Of a stretch of DNA of 64,000 nt, positions 17,482-27,623 are shown piece after piece. The notes below the pieces were generated by a model. The model saw only the letters and a list, made by a program, of their open reading frames with translations, had not been told where the DNA came from and did no database searches. Source of the DNA: Rhodopirellula baltica. Lineage in GTDB: Bacteria; Planctomycetota; Planctomycetia; Pirellulales; Pirellulaceae. A program made the translations under genes and the position numbers. Each line of letters starts with the position of its first letter. The first letter of the stretch is position 1. The DNA is taken from assembly GCA_002901265.1 (NCBI GenBank), contig PPHI01000037.1, positions 248,001 to 312,000 of the forward strand. Direction: 5' to 3'.

Positions 17482-17803
17482 CAGATCGCCTCGGTGTATG
17501 CAGGTCGCTCGTTCTCTACCACCGCGTTAATTTATCAGGTTCGCCAATGCCGAACGCAAAATATCACGCCATAGACCGAGACATTCTTTCAGACAGATTG
17601 TCTATCTGGGGTTTCATTTTCTTTGCATCTGTCTCGACAAGCGGTTATCAATAAGGCTTGTCTTGGTTTGACATTTTTGGCGCACGTTTGCCACAGACAG
17701 CACACGTGAGCCTGATTCAGTGCCGTAAACATCCGCCAACTTCGCCACAGCGTTCCACGGCGTCCAAACTGGGCGACGAAGATCAACAACAGGTACATCG
17801 CGC
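17482..17803. other. Divergent intergenic region, Trx/CXXCH/PDZ gene and moxR operon
   Basis: No gene was seen. AGACAGATTGTCT at 17590-17602 is a near-perfect dyad, and GACAAGC/GCTTGTC (17636-17642 and 17656-17662) forms a second inverted repeat. Both could be regulatory sites. No confident promoter was called. Confidence 0.4.
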
Positions 17804-18811
17804 ATGGAACTTTCCGAAGACGAATTCCGCAACGAACTCAGCAACTTTCGCGACGAATTCGAAAAGCTGCGAAACGAAGTGGCCAAACGAATTGTCGGCC
17901 AAACCCCAATCGTCGATGGTGTGCTGATCTCGATGATTGCCGGTGGGCATGTGTTGCTCGAAGGCGTTCCGGGGCTTGGCAAAACGCTGCTAGTGCGGAC
18001 GCTCAGTGATGTGTTGGAAGCGCCCTTCAGCCGAATTCAGTTCACTCCCGACTTGATGCCGGCCGACTTGATCGGGACAAATATCTTGATCGAAGGCAAC
18101 GACGGTCAAAAGGAATTTCAATTCCAGCGCGGGCCGTTATTCGCCAACGTCGTACTGGCGGACGAGATCAACCGGGCGACACCGAAAACTCAATCGGCGT
18201 TACTCGAAGCGATGCAAGAACACAGCGTCACGGTTGCCGGGACGTCACACCAACTGGACGGCTTGTTCTTTGTCTTGGCGACACAGAACCCGCTGGAAAT
18301 GGAAGGCACGTACCCGCTTCCCGAAGCACAACTGGACCGATTCTTGATGAAACTGATGGTACCGTTTCCGACGACCGAGGAAATGGAGACCATCATGGAT
18401 CGCACCACCGCGGGCGCGATCGCACCTCCGGAAAAAGTGATTTCGGCCGAACGCATCGTCCGCATGGGACAATTGTCGCGATTGATTCCCATCGCCGATG
18501 ACGTGCGGCGTTACGCGATTCTGTTGATCATGGCCACCCACCCTGAGCACGAAACGGCGACTTCGATGGTCCGCCAATTCGTCCGTTATGGCAGCAGCCC
18601 TCGGGGCGCGCAAGCGTTGATTTTGTGCGCAAAAATCAAAGCGGTACTCGACGGGCGCTTCCATGTCTGTCGCGACGATCTGAAATCCGTCGTCCACTCG
18701 GTGCTCCGCCACCGCGTGATGCTGAATTTTGAAGGCCAAGCGGAAGGAATCAAAATCGATACGATCTTGAACGACTTGGTCGAAAAGGTCGGTCACGAAG
18801 TCGCCGTTTAA
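17804..18811 (+). CDS. MoxR-family AAA+ ATPase
   Basis: The AAA+ chaperone is 335 residues. Walker A is GVPGLGKT at 54-61 and Walker B is VVLADEINRA at about 116-125. The arginine-finger and sensor 1 region is LATQNPLEMEGTYPLPEAQLDRF, cited here as the span 230-260, typical of MoxR/RavA proteins. The MoxR lid follows (SPRGAQALILCAKIKAVLDGR). MoxR ATPases usually act with VWA-domain partners to assemble or activate metalloproteins. Here it leads a run of four genes with gaps of about 31, 3 and 11 bp, all with matching partners (DUF58 and two VWA proteins), so one operon is near certain. The partner client is unknown. Confidence 0.95.
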   Translation: MELSEDEFRNELSNFRDEFEKLRNEVAKRIVGQTPIVDGVLISMIAGGHVLLEGVPGLGKTLLVRTLSDVLEAPFSRIQFTPDLMPADLIGTNILIEGNDGQKEFQFQRGPLFANVVLADEINRATPKTQSALLEAMQEHSVTVAGTSHQLDGLFFVLATQNPLEMEGTYPLPEAQLDRFLMKLMVPFPTTEEMETIMDRTTAGAIAPPEKVISAERIVRMGQLSRLIPIADDVRRYAILLIMATHPEHETATSMVRQFVRYGSSPRGAQALILCAKIKAVLDGRFHVCRDDLKSVVHSVLRHRVMLNFEGQAEGIKIDTILNDLVEKVGHEVAV

Positions 18812-18842
18812 TGCCGTCACCCGTCTCATTCGATATGAACTG

Positions 18843-19760
18843 ATGGCAAACGATACATCAACGCCAATCTTTGATTCCGAGTTCCTAAAACGACTTGAGT
18901 ACCTGTCGCTGCTCAGCAAGCGGATGTTCCAAGGGCAATTACTTGCTCAGCGGCGCACGATGCAAACCGGCGGCGGGATCGAGTTTTCCGATCACCGTGA
19001 ATACATCCACGGTGATGACCTTCGTTATTTGGACTGGAACGTTTACGCGCGCCACGGCGACTTGCTGTTGAAAAGGTTCCAAGAAGAAGAGGACCTGCAC
19101 GTTTACGTTTTACTGGACGTTTCCCAAAGCATGGCGGTCGAAGACCCGGCAAACGATCGCCAATCCTCTTTGTCAAAATTCACACTCGGACGCCAAATTG
19201 CAGCCGCACTGTCGTACATCGCGTTAGCTGACTTGGATCGCGTTTCGATCTTTGCCTACGCCGATGGCATGAAGGTTTCGATGCCTTTGGTGCGTGGCAA
19301 AGATCGCATTCTGAGTGTGCTGCGTTTTCTGGAAAGCTTGAAATGCCAAAGCGAACGAACGGATCTGAAACGGACCGTTGGCGAGTTTGTTTCGCGTGCC
19401 CCGCGCACCGGCTTGGCAATCGTTGTGAGTGACCTATTCGATCAGGCGGGTTTTCGTGATGGCATCGACCGCTTGCGGTACGCCCAGTTTGAACCGCATG
19501 TAATTCAAATCCATACGCCACAAGAGGCCTCGCCGGCGCTGCTCGGTGACGTACAACTGGTCGATTGCGAAACGGGAATCGAAAAGAAAGTCACGGTGAC
19601 CGAACGCAAGCTCAAGCAATACAAGAAGCTGTTCGACGCTTTCACGGCGGATATCGAACGCTATTGCCGAACCCAAGGTCTGGCACACACTCGCACGACG
19701 ACGGACGTTCCGTTCGATGCGGTTTTGTTAAAAATGATGCGTGCAGCCGCGGTGGGGTAA
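18843..19760 (+). CDS. DUF58 domain protein (VWA-like), MoxR partner
   Basis: The 305-residue protein has the DUF58 signature: GGGIEFSDHREYIHGDDLRYLDW (about residues 40-62), then LLKRFQEEEDLHVYVLLDVSQSM. The last part, D-V-S-Q-S, is the MIDAS-like DxSxS of the VWA fold. No membrane helices are visible. DUF58 proteins occur almost always beside MoxR ATPases. It lies 31 bp after moxR and 3 bp before the next gene, so translational coupling is likely. The expected role is to bridge MoxR with the membrane VWA proteins encoded downstream. Confidence 0.9.
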   Translation: MANDTSTPIFDSEFLKRLEYLSLLSKRMFQGQLLAQRRTMQTGGGIEFSDHREYIHGDDLRYLDWNVYARHGDLLLKRFQEEEDLHVYVLLDVSQSMAVEDPANDRQSSLSKFTLGRQIAAALSYIALADLDRVSIFAYADGMKVSMPLVRGKDRILSVLRFLESLKCQSERTDLKRTVGEFVSRAPRTGLAIVVSDLFDQAGFRDGIDRLRYAQFEPHVIQIHTPQEASPALLGDVQLVDCETGIEKKVTVTERKLKQYKKLFDAFTADIERYCRTQGLAHTRTTTDVPFDAVLLKMMRAAAVG

Positions 19761-19763
19761 ACC

Positions 19764-21737
19764 ATGTCACTTGCTTCACCTGACAAACTACTTTGGCTGC
19801 TGATCGCGCTGCCGATCATCGTGTTTTACATTTTGAAAACACGGCTGCGGCGGCGACAGGTCTCGACGCTGCTGTTTTGGGAACAGATATTCGAACAAAA
19901 GCGTCAACGATCACTTTGGCAAAACCTCCGCCACTGGGTGTCGCTGTTGCTGCAGCTCGCTTTTGTGGCGTTCGTCGGATTCGCTCTCGCCGATCCCTTG
20001 TGGAACTCACAAGACGACCGCGGTCAGGACTTGATCCTGGTGATCGACAATTCGGCAAGCATGGGCGCCGTCGATCCCGACACCGGCGAGACGCGGCTCT
20101 CTCAAGCATTGTCGCAAGCATCGGACGTCGCGTCGACGCTACGCAACGGTGATAACATTGCCTTGATTACCGCCGGCACCAGTGTTCGCGTCGTGGTCGG
20201 CATGTCTGATTTCGCCCCCACGGTAGTCGAAGCGATCGAAGCCGTCGCATTGACCGACGGCCCCACCAAAATCCATGAAGCGGTCGGTGCCGCACGACGG
20301 TTGGCGAGCGATCCGGAGCGACGTCGGATCGTGGTGTTTACCGATGGAGGAGTGCGCGGTCGCGATCAGCTATCCGAAAAGCCGGACCGAGACGAGGACA
20401 CGAGTTCGATTGGCCGCGAGAACTTGATCGCCGAAGACGTGCGGCTAATCCCGATCGGGACCACCGCAGACAATGCAGCCATCACGACATTCCAAGTCCG
20501 ACGCTCGACAGTTGATCCGATCGGATATTCGCTGCTCGTCGAAGTCGTGAACTTTTCTGAAGAGCCGCTCGAAACGCGATTGACGCTGAATCTGGATGAA
20601 GTGCTTGTCGATGTGATTCCACTGAAGCTTGAACCGGGCGAGCGATTCCGCAAACAAGTCGATTCCACCTCGCAATCCGGTGGCGTGCTGTCGGGAGTGC
20701 TAAAGGTTGACGATGCGTTGGTTGTCGACAACACAGCCCGCGCGATCCTTCCCGATCGACCAGAAATACCCGTCCACCTGGTCATCGGCGGCGAGAACGA
20801 ATCGTTTTACTTGAACCGAATTCTCGAATCGATTCCTTTGGTTCGCATCGTAACCGACCCCGCCGAAGCAAGCTTGCACATCTTTGCCAATGCGATCCCG
20901 GACAGCCTTCCCGACGGACCGGTACTGTTTGTGGACATCCCCGCCGATGGCCCCGCAATCTCGGTCAACGGTTCGGACGATGCCAAGCAACCCGCTTGGC
21001 AAATCGGCCCGGCAATGGAGAACCCGATCATCGCCAAACAAGAGACCAGTTCACCGCTGCTTCGACACGTGCAAATGCAAAACGTGATCCTGGCAGGCGG
21101 ACGTGACATCACGGTCAATGAAAATCTTGGTACGGCCAACGTCCTTTTGGAAACAGCGTCGGGTGACAAAGTCTGCGTCTCCATCGAACGCGAAAGTGGT
21201 CGAATATTGCTGCTCGCATCAGACCTCGATTCCAGTGACTTGCCATTGCGGATCGCGTTTCCGGTTTTGATGACCAACGCGATGAATTGGTTCATGCGAG
21301 AAACAGGTGAGATACGCCCTGCCCTTGCCACGGGGATCGCCAGTCAGGTGCCTTGGGATGTTGGCGACAGCGAGCAAACGATGCTGGGCACAATGATCGA
21401 TCCGCAAGGCCATTCGTCTCCGATCACGGTCCAAGATGGGCTCGCCAAACTCGGGGCCCTTCCACATGTTGGTGTTTATCAACTGACAACAGACGACACC
21501 AACGCTCCCAATGACACAGCGATCGAGGCAGCGGCAAACACCGAAACGACCGGCGAACGCGTTGCGGTGAATTTAACCGACGAAGTCGAAAGCGATCTAC
21601 GCATCCCTGAATTTTCAGACGCTTCGAGCGCACCGCTGCCTCCGGCGAGTCGTTCGCCATGGTTTTACTTGGTCCTTGCCGCGTGTGGCTTGGTCATCGC
21701 CGAATGGGCGTTGTTTCAGCGACGCGTGGTCGCATAG
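19764..21737 (+). CDS. BatA-like membrane protein with VWA domain
   Basis: The 657-residue protein starts with the BatA/N-terminal double membrane helix (LASPDKLLWLLIALPIIVFY, then SLLLQLAFVAFVGFALADPL). The VWA domain begins LILVIDNSASMGAVD at about 88-102, with DxSxS MIDAS residues. A C-terminal helix (SPWFYLVLAACGLVIAEWALF) is near residue 635. The middle holds beta-rich segments resembling CARDB (VNFSEEPLETRLTLNLDE). It overlaps nothing but follows DUF58 by only 3 bp. BatA proteins are aerotolerance/VWA partners of MoxR systems in Bacteroides and others. Its predicted position is the inner membrane with a large extracytoplasmic domain. Confidence 0.85.
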   Translation: MSLASPDKLLWLLIALPIIVFYILKTRLRRRQVSTLLFWEQIFEQKRQRSLWQNLRHWVSLLLQLAFVAFVGFALADPLWNSQDDRGQDLILVIDNSASMGAVDPDTGETRLSQALSQASDVASTLRNGDNIALITAGTSVRVVVGMSDFAPTVVEAIEAVALTDGPTKIHEAVGAARRLASDPERRRIVVFTDGGVRGRDQLSEKPDRDEDTSSIGRENLIAEDVRLIPIGTTADNAAITTFQVRRSTVDPIGYSLLVEVVNFSEEPLETRLTLNLDEVLVDVIPLKLEPGERFRKQVDSTSQSGGVLSGVLKVDDALVVDNTARAILPDRPEIPVHLVIGGENESFYLNRILESIPLVRIVTDPAEASLHIFANAIPDSLPDGPVLFVDIPADGPAISVNGSDDAKQPAWQIGPAMENPIIAKQETSSPLLRHVQMQNVILAGGRDITVNENLGTANVLLETASGDKVCVSIERESGRILLLASDLDSSDLPLRIAFPVLMTNAMNWFMRETGEIRPALATGIASQVPWDVGDSEQTMLGTMIDPQGHSSPITVQDGLAKLGALPHVGVYQLTTDDTNAPNDTAIEAAANTETTGERVAVNLTDEVESDLRIPEFSDASSAPLPPASRSPWFYLVLAACGLVIAEWALFQRRVVA

Positions 21738-21748
21738 CAAAAGGATCA

Positions 21749-24352
21749 ATGACGGTGAAATGGTCTGAACTCAGTTGGCTGTACCTTTTGATACCGGCGT
21801 TGCCTTGGTTGATCTGGTATCACTTTCGCTCCCTTAGCGACTTTCCGGCTTGGCAAAAACGTGTTTCGCTGGTGCTTCGAATCGCGGTCGTAATCTTGCT
21901 CGCCGCTGCTCTGGCCGGCCCCGTCATCATGCGTTCGACGGATCAACTGATGTTGGTCTTTGCGATCGACCGAAGTGAAAGCATCGATGAAGCGGCTCGT
22001 GAAAAAGCAAACCAATTCCTAACTGAAGCGATTCGCCTAAACGAACAGAATGATGCCGAGTTGCGGTTCTTGGAATTTTCCAAACGCCCCGCACCGCTGA
22101 AACAGACTTGGGAACCAACCGACAAGGACCAGCCTGCGAAAGACAACGAGCAAGCATCGGATAGTTCCCCGGCTGAGCCGGCTTCAGACATTGACAACGA
22201 AACGCAACGTGGAACCGATCTGGATGCCGCGATTCGCACGGCGATCGCATCAATGCCGCCGTCACGTGTGCGCCGCGTTGTCCTGTTGAGCGACGGGAAC
22301 AGCACCGCAGGCGAAGACCCGATCGCGACGGCAGCCGACGGGCAGGTGCCGATCTGGACGGTACCGCTACCGAGTCGCAGCGAAGCCGAAGTGCAACTGA
22401 CACGCGTCGAAGCACCCACACAAGTCCGCCAAGGCCAACCGTTTTATGTGGAGGTCATCGTCAGCAGCAACCGTGACGGCGAAGGCTTCATCGACCTCTA
22501 CCGTGGCGATATCCAAATCGGCGAGGACAAACCCAAAACGGTAAAAATCAAAAAAGGCGAGAACCGCTTTCGATTTCGCCAAACCGTCTTGGGGAAACGC
22601 CAAGAAACCTTCGCGGCAAGGCTACGAGGTTTCGAAGACACGCTGCTGGACAACAATCAATCGTCCACTGTCGTGTATGCCGAAGGCCGGCCACGTGTCT
22701 TGTTAATCGATCCGGATATCGACCAAACCGATGCGCTGCGTTGGGCCTTGGATGAACAGTCGATCGACGTCGAAGTCCGACCGCCTCAAGGCGTACCAGC
22801 CGACTTGACCGAATTCCAAGGCTATGAATGCGTCATCCTTTCAAACGTTCCCGCGACCGCGATGACCATGCGGCAAATGGATCTGCTTCGCATCTACGTC
22901 AAAGAACTCGGCGGCGGATTAGTAATGCTCGGTGGCGATCAATCGTTCGGCCTTGGCGGTTACTACCGTACCCAGATTGAAGAGATCCTGCCGGTGCGAA
23001 GCAACTTTGAAAAGGAACGCGAAAAACCTTCACTGGCGATGATGCTGGTCATCGACAAGAGCGGCTCGATGGGCGGTCAAAAAATCGAACTCGCAAAAGA
23101 TGCCGCACGGGCGGCTGTCGAATTGCTGGGGCCGCGAGATTCGATTGGTGTGATCGCATTTGACGGTTCGGCATACACGGTCTCGGAACTTCGCTCTACA
23201 TCCGACAAGGGGCGAATCATCGACGCGATTAGCACGATCGAAGCGAGCGGCGGGACGAACATGTACCCCGGCATGGTGGATGCACTCGATGCCCTCCGTC
23301 CTGCGGCAGCGAAACTCAAACACGTGATTCTAATGACCGACGGGGTCTCCACCGCGGGCGACTTTCAAGGTGCCGCGACAGACATGGCGGCGAACCGGAT
23401 CACGCTTTCGACCGTTGCACTTGGTCAGGGTTCCAGCGAAGCGCTACTCGAAGAACTGGCGCAGATTGGCGGCGGGCGCTACTACTTTTGTGACTCAGCT
23501 GATTCCGTTCCTCAGGTGTTTGCCAAAGAAACGGTCGAAGCGAGCAAATCGGCGATCAACGAATTGCCTTTCATTGCCCAAACGGTGCGGCCGACCAGCG
23601 TCCTCGAAGGAATCGACTTGGAACTTTCGCCGCTGCTGCTTGGTTATGTCGTGACGCGTCCAAAACCGACGGCCGAATTCATCCTGGCCAGTGAGTCCGG
23701 CGATCCACTGCTGGCATGGTGGCGTTACGGGCTGGGCATGTCGGTCGCATTTACTAGTGACGCCAAAAACCGCTGGGCCGGCGAATGGCTTTCCTGGCCC
23801 GACTTCGGCCCGTTTTGGGCACAGATCATTCGCCATGCAATGCGAAAGCAAGACAACCGAGGTGTTTTCGTTGACGTCCGCCGCGAGGGCGACCAAACAC
23901 ACATCGCACTCGATTCGGTCAACGATGACGGGGCCTTTATCGAAAACGCCACCACCGAATTGAACGTGATCGATCCCAACTTGGGACGCCAGAAAATCGC
24001 GATGCGGCAAACGGCGCCGGGACGATTCGAAGCAAGCGTTGAAACGGATCGACGTGGCGACTACCACCTGGACTTGGCACAAACCCAATCGAGTGGCAAG
24101 ACAAGTCGCGTCTCGCGAGGCATTTCGGTCGGATACAGCGACGAGTTACGATTGCTGCCGACCGACATGACGATGCTACGACGGATCGCCTCGGTAAGCG
24201 ATGGCCAGTTTGATCCGTCAGTCGAATCAGTGCTCGAACCCAACGACAATACCGCGACACAGCCGTTTTACTTGTGGCCCTGGCTATTGATGATCGCGCT
24301 TTGCGTCTTCGCGATTGACGTCGGATTTCGACGCATCGAATTGGGTCGGTAG
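21749..24352 (+). CDS. Large membrane protein with two VWA domains and a GATase1-like segment
   Basis: The start is ATG 21749, with AAGGA eight bases upstream; an in-frame extension to 21659 overlaps the previous gene and lacks support. The 867-residue protein has two N-terminal helices (SWLYLLIPALPWLIWYHF and LRIAVVILLAAALAGPVIM). A first VWA carries FAIDRSESIDEA, and a CARDB-like beta domain follows. The GATase1-like segment (LLIDPDIDQTDALRWALDE to LGGGLVMLGGDQSFG) holds no catalytic Cys. A second VWA carries LVIDKSGSMGG, and a C-terminal helix (FYLWPWLLMIALCVFAIDV) completes it. The pairing of two MIDAS motifs (DRSES, DKSGS) with the pseudo-amidotransferase is a known planctomycete MoxR-cluster type. 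It probably forms the membrane terminus of that system. Confidence 0.9.
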   Translation: MTVKWSELSWLYLLIPALPWLIWYHFRSLSDFPAWQKRVSLVLRIAVVILLAAALAGPVIMRSTDQLMLVFAIDRSESIDEAAREKANQFLTEAIRLNEQNDAELRFLEFSKRPAPLKQTWEPTDKDQPAKDNEQASDSSPAEPASDIDNETQRGTDLDAAIRTAIASMPPSRVRRVVLLSDGNSTAGEDPIATAADGQVPIWTVPLPSRSEAEVQLTRVEAPTQVRQGQPFYVEVIVSSNRDGEGFIDLYRGDIQIGEDKPKTVKIKKGENRFRFRQTVLGKRQETFAARLRGFEDTLLDNNQSSTVVYAEGRPRVLLIDPDIDQTDALRWALDEQSIDVEVRPPQGVPADLTEFQGYECVILSNVPATAMTMRQMDLLRIYVKELGGGLVMLGGDQSFGLGGYYRTQIEEILPVRSNFEKEREKPSLAMMLVIDKSGSMGGQKIELAKDAARAAVELLGPRDSIGVIAFDGSAYTVSELRSTSDKGRIIDAISTIEASGGTNMYPGMVDALDALRPAAAKLKHVILMTDGVSTAGDFQGAATDMAANRITLSTVALGQGSSEALLEELAQIGGGRYYFCDSADSVPQVFAKETVEASKSAINELPFIAQTVRPTSVLEGIDLELSPLLLGYVVTRPKPTAEFILASESGDPLLAWWRYGLGMSVAFTSDAKNRWAGEWLSWPDFGPFWAQIIRHAMRKQDNRGVFVDVRREGDQTHIALDSVNDDGAFIENATTELNVIDPNLGRQKIAMRQTAPGRFEASVETDRRGDYHLDLAQTQSSGKTSRVSRGISVGYSDELRLLPTDMTMLRRIASVSDGQFDPSVESVLEPNDNTATQPFYLWPWLLMIALCVFAIDVGFRRIELGR

Positions 24353-24364
24353 ACTCCGCGACGC

Positions 24365-25690
24365 TTACTCAAGCAAAGACTTTGCGTAGCCGGCAAAGTC
24401 ACGCATGTCGGTCGGCAACGATTGCTTGCCACCAGGACCGATGATCAATGGACCGTCAATCGAATCGGGATGCACGCCGTGGCTGCCACGGACCAAGGTC
24501 GGCTCAAGCGGGATAACGTCCATCTTGTATCGCATCCCAAGCTTCTTTTGCATCAGCCGACCGGCGGCGCGAAGCTTGCTCGTCATGAAAAGCTCGCACG
24601 GGTCGTAGCCGGGCTTGCGATGGATGTCGACGGTTCTTGCAAAGTCTGGCGCGTACTCGTCCTGCAACCAATAGTAGTACGTGAACCACGCATCGCTTTT
24701 TGCCAACGCGATCAGCTCACCACTGCGTGGATGATCAAGTTCCAATTCGTCAGCATCGTAAACGCCACAAACGCCGTCTGTGTTTTCCAACAACTGCCGA
24801 ACGGCGGGAATATCGTTGGGGTTCTGTACGTAAACGTGGGCCAATTGGTGGTCGGCAACGGCAAATGCCTTCGATTCCCCGGGCATCAAGATTTCGCCGA
24901 ACGGCCCATTGCGAACACCCAGATACCCAGCTTGTCGCAAGACGCGATTGAGATGCACCGGCTTCTGAACAGGAACCAGGCCGTACTCGGAAACGACGAC
25001 GACTTGGGCATCAATGTCATCGGCAGCTTGCTTGACGACTCGCACACACGCGTCAACTTCGGCAACACGCTGAGGATCGTGTTCTGTTTTTCGTTGGTAG
25101 TCGTAGTCGAGGTGCGGCAGATAAACGAGCGTGACCTGCGGCTTGTTTTGCCGCATCACCGTGGCAGACGCTTCGGCGATCCATCGACTGCAATCGATCC
25201 CGGCGGCTGGCCCCCAGAAACTAAAGAATGGAAACGCGCCGTGCTTTTTGACCAAGTCACAACCGGTATGGTCGAGCACATCGAAGACCTTGCTTCCGTC
25301 GCAACCGTAGTGTGGCTTTGGGGTGCAACTGTACTTTGCGGTCGACGATTGATTGAACCACCAAAACATCTTGGCCGTTTCGTAGTCGTCGTAGAACGTG
25401 GGGGCTTCGATTAGCGACCGCGCCTGCTGCCAGAACCTGATCTCCTGCGTTTCTCGAAAGTACCACCCATTGGCAACGATCCCATGGTCGCGTGGTGCCA
25501 AGCCGGTCAACATTGTGGCTTGGGAAGTACACGTCACCGCCGGCAGCGGGCTGGTCCAAGGTGCGAAGCGGTCGCCGCCGTCGGCAAGTGTTGACGGGTC
25601 AGGACGACCGGCCAACTCGTACAGCGTCTCGCCATGCGGAAGCAAGCGAGGCGTCAGTCCAACGACATTGATGATGCAGATTCTTTTCAT
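24365..25690 (-). CDS. Alkaline phosphatase superfamily, type I phosphodiesterase/nucleotide pyrophosphatase-like
   Basis: The 441-residue protein begins IINVVGLTPRLLPHG, the usual N-terminal strand. It contains AVTCTSQATMLTGLAPRDHG, where the Thr/Ser cluster corresponds to the catalytic nucleophile region. The usual first metal-binding Asp after the N-terminal strand is replaced by a Gly context, and the downstream motif is VSEYGLVPV rather than S-D-H-G, so activity cannot be assumed. Late motifs are GSHGVHPDS and FAGYAKSLLE. It ends 12 bp from the MoxR-operon terminal gene, in the opposite orientation. No signal peptide is seen, so it is probably cytoplasmic. It resembles EboF-type proteins; substrate unknown. 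Confidence 0.8.
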   Translation of the reverse strand: MKRICIINVVGLTPRLLPHGETLYELAGRPDPSTLADGGDRFAPWTSPLPAVTCTSQATMLTGLAPRDHGIVANGWYFRETQEIRFWQQARSLIEAPTFYDDYETAKMFWWFNQSSTAKYSCTPKPHYGCDGSKVFDVLDHTGCDLVKKHGAFPFFSFWGPAAGIDCSRWIAEASATVMRQNKPQVTLVYLPHLDYDYQRKTEHDPQRVAEVDACVRVVKQAADDIDAQVVVVSEYGLVPVQKPVHLNRVLRQAGYLGVRNGPFGEILMPGESKAFAVADHQLAHVYVQNPNDIPAVRQLLENTDGVCGVYDADELELDHPRSGELIALAKSDAWFTYYYWLQDEYAPDFARTVDIHRKPGYDPCELFMTSKLRAAGRLMQKKLGMRYKMDVIPLEPTLVRGSHGVHPDSIDGPLIIGPGGKQSLPTDMRDFAGYAKSLLE

Positions 25691-25922
25691 GATCGCGATG
25701 TTTTACACGATTGCGACTGACCGGTCGGAAGACCGCAAGACAAAACGGTTTCGAAATTACCAACCGCCGTTCGACTCGCTAGCGGCGTGGAGTGCTGGGA
25801 TTTCAAGACATTAGGCATTCATTCAATGATCCACTTGGATCACCGGCGCATTGAAACGCGAAAGTCACTATGTTATTTCCCCGGGCTATCACTACGACTC
25901 AAGTAACATCCCGGGAAATTCG

Positions 25923-27623
25923 ATGAAGTTGTCTCGAATCATGCCCAATGGCATGACACTTTTTGGCTTGCTCCTGCTGACTATCATAGTCACTCAGCTG
26001 ACCGGCACGGTCCAAGCTCAGACAGACCCTGAGACACCTCCCCCCCCTCAAGCGAGCGAAGCGGCACCGACCGGAATCGACCAAGCGATCGACACGGCCT
26101 TCAAGCCGATCGCTGACACCTGGGGTTCGATCGTGTTTTTCCAGCTGCCCATACCGGGCCTGGATATCGTCCCCTTTGTGGTCCTGCTGCTAGTTTTCGG
26201 GGCCGCTTTTTTCACGGTCGCGTTCGGCTTTGCCAATATTCGATTGCTCCCGCTAGCGATTCGCGTCGTCCGGGGACACTACGACGAACTGGAAAAACAA
26301 GGGGAACAGATCCCCACGCATGTCGAAGTCAACGAATTGGATGGCGACTTAGTTGACACGATCCGCGACGAGGCACACGGGGAAGTCTCGCACTTCCAAG
26401 CACTCGCGACTGCGGTCTCGGGAACGGTTGGGCTGGGAAATATTGCCGGTGTGGCGGTTGCCGTCGCGACGGGCGGTCCCGGGGCGACGTTCTGGATGAT
26501 CGTCTGCGGACTACTCGGCATGTCAACAAAATTTGTCGAATGCACGCTGGGCGTACGTTACCGCGATGTCGAACCAGACGGCACGGTCCATGGCGGGCCA
26601 ATGTACTACTTGCAAAAAGGCCTCAGCGACAGCGGTTGGTCTGGCGCCGGAAAAGTCATGGGGACCTTGTTCGCGATCTTCTGTGTCGGCGCATCGTTTG
26701 GCGGCGGAAATGCCTTCCAGGCCAACCAGGCGGCCCAGCAAATCAAAACCCTTTTCGGCATGGAAGACAGTGGCGCCTCGGGAACCATCATTGGAATTGT
26801 GATGGCGATCATGGTCGGCTTCGTGATCATCGGCGGCATCAAGCGGATTGCCAGCCTGACCGAAAAAATCGTTCCGCTGATGGCGGCAATTTACTGCCTG
26901 GCGGCGATCACCATCATCCTACTGAACATCACCAGCGTCCCCTGGGCGATCAAAGAAATCGTCACCGGGGCGTTCACGCCTGAAGCCGGCATTGGCGGCA
27001 TCATGGGTGTCTTGATCCAAGGCTTCCAACGAGCGGCGTTCTCCAACGAAGCGGGCGCCGGTTCGGCCGCGATCGCGCACAGCGCGGTCAAGACAAAGTT
27101 CCCCGCATCGGAAGGCGTGGTTGCACTTCTGGAACCGTTCATTGACACAGTGGTCATCTGCACGATGACCGCATTGGTGATCGTGCTCTACAACGGTGGC
27201 ACGCTGTTCACATGGGGTGATGTCGAATCGAAAGCGGTCCTGATTGACGGCGTGCGAGTGGGCGGTGTCGACCTTACCTCATTGGCTTTCGACAGCGTTC
27301 TACCCGGCTTCCAATACGTCCTGACGATCGCGATTTTCCTCTTCGCATTCTCGACGATGATCTCGTGGTCGTATTATGGAATCCAATCGTGGAAGTTCCT
27401 GTTCGGCAAAAGCAAAGCGGCCGACTTGTCGTACAAGCTGCTGTTCTGCACCGTGATCGTGATCGGCGCGGCTGTCTCGCTCGGATCAGTCATCGATTTC
27501 TCGGATGCGATGATCTTTGCGATGGTATTCCCCAACATGCTGGGGCTGTTCTTCCTGTTCCCGAAAGTACGCCAGGAACTGATCCGGTACCTGACGGCGT
27601 GCCGGGAATCGGACGCTGCCTAA
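25923..27623 (+). CDS. Sodium:alanine symporter (AGCS family) with predicted signal peptide
   Basis: The 566-residue protein begins at ATG 25923 (MKLSRIMPNGMTLFGLL), with GGGAA upstream; an open stretch to 25851 is weaker. A predicted signal peptide and an acidic Pro-rich linker (ETPPPPQASEAAP) precede the AGCS core, which is unusual. The core includes HFQALATAVSGTVGLGNIAGVAVA with the family signature GTVGLGNIAGVA, GPGATFWM, KFVECTLGVRYR, GPMYYLQKG and AFSNEAGAGSAAIAHS. It exchanges or imports small amino acids with Na+. No partner genes lie nearby. The inner-membrane location with about ten helices is inferred from hydrophobicity. Confidence 0.9.
   Translation: MKLSRIMPNGMTLFGLLLLTIIVTQLTGTVQAQTDPETPPPPQASEAAPTGIDQAIDTAFKPIADTWGSIVFFQLPIPGLDIVPFVVLLLVFGAAFFTVAFGFANIRLLPLAIRVVRGHYDELEKQGEQIPTHVEVNELDGDLVDTIRDEAHGEVSHFQALATAVSGTVGLGNIAGVAVAVATGGPGATFWMIVCGLLGMSTKFVECTLGVRYRDVEPDGTVHGGPMYYLQKGLSDSGWSGAGKVMGTLFAIFCVGASFGGGNAFQANQAAQQIKTLFGMEDSGASGTIIGIVMAIMVGFVIIGGIKRIASLTEKIVPLMAAIYCLAAITIILLNITSVPWAIKEIVTGAFTPEAGIGGIMGVLIQGFQRAAFSNEAGAGSAAIAHSAVKTKFPASEGVVALLEPFIDTVVICTMTALVIVLYNGGTLFTWGDVESKAVLIDGVRVGGVDLTSLAFDSVLPGFQYVLTIAIFLFAFSTMISWSYYGIQSWKFLFGKSKAADLSYKLLFCTVIVIGAAVSLGSVIDFSDAMIFAMVFPNMLGLFFLFPKVRQELIRYLTACRESDAA

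Noticed and set aside
17804-24352. Anti-phage or McrBC-like defence island
   Set aside because: The ATPase is MoxR with DUF58 and VWA partners, a common housekeeping set, with no nuclease or effector.
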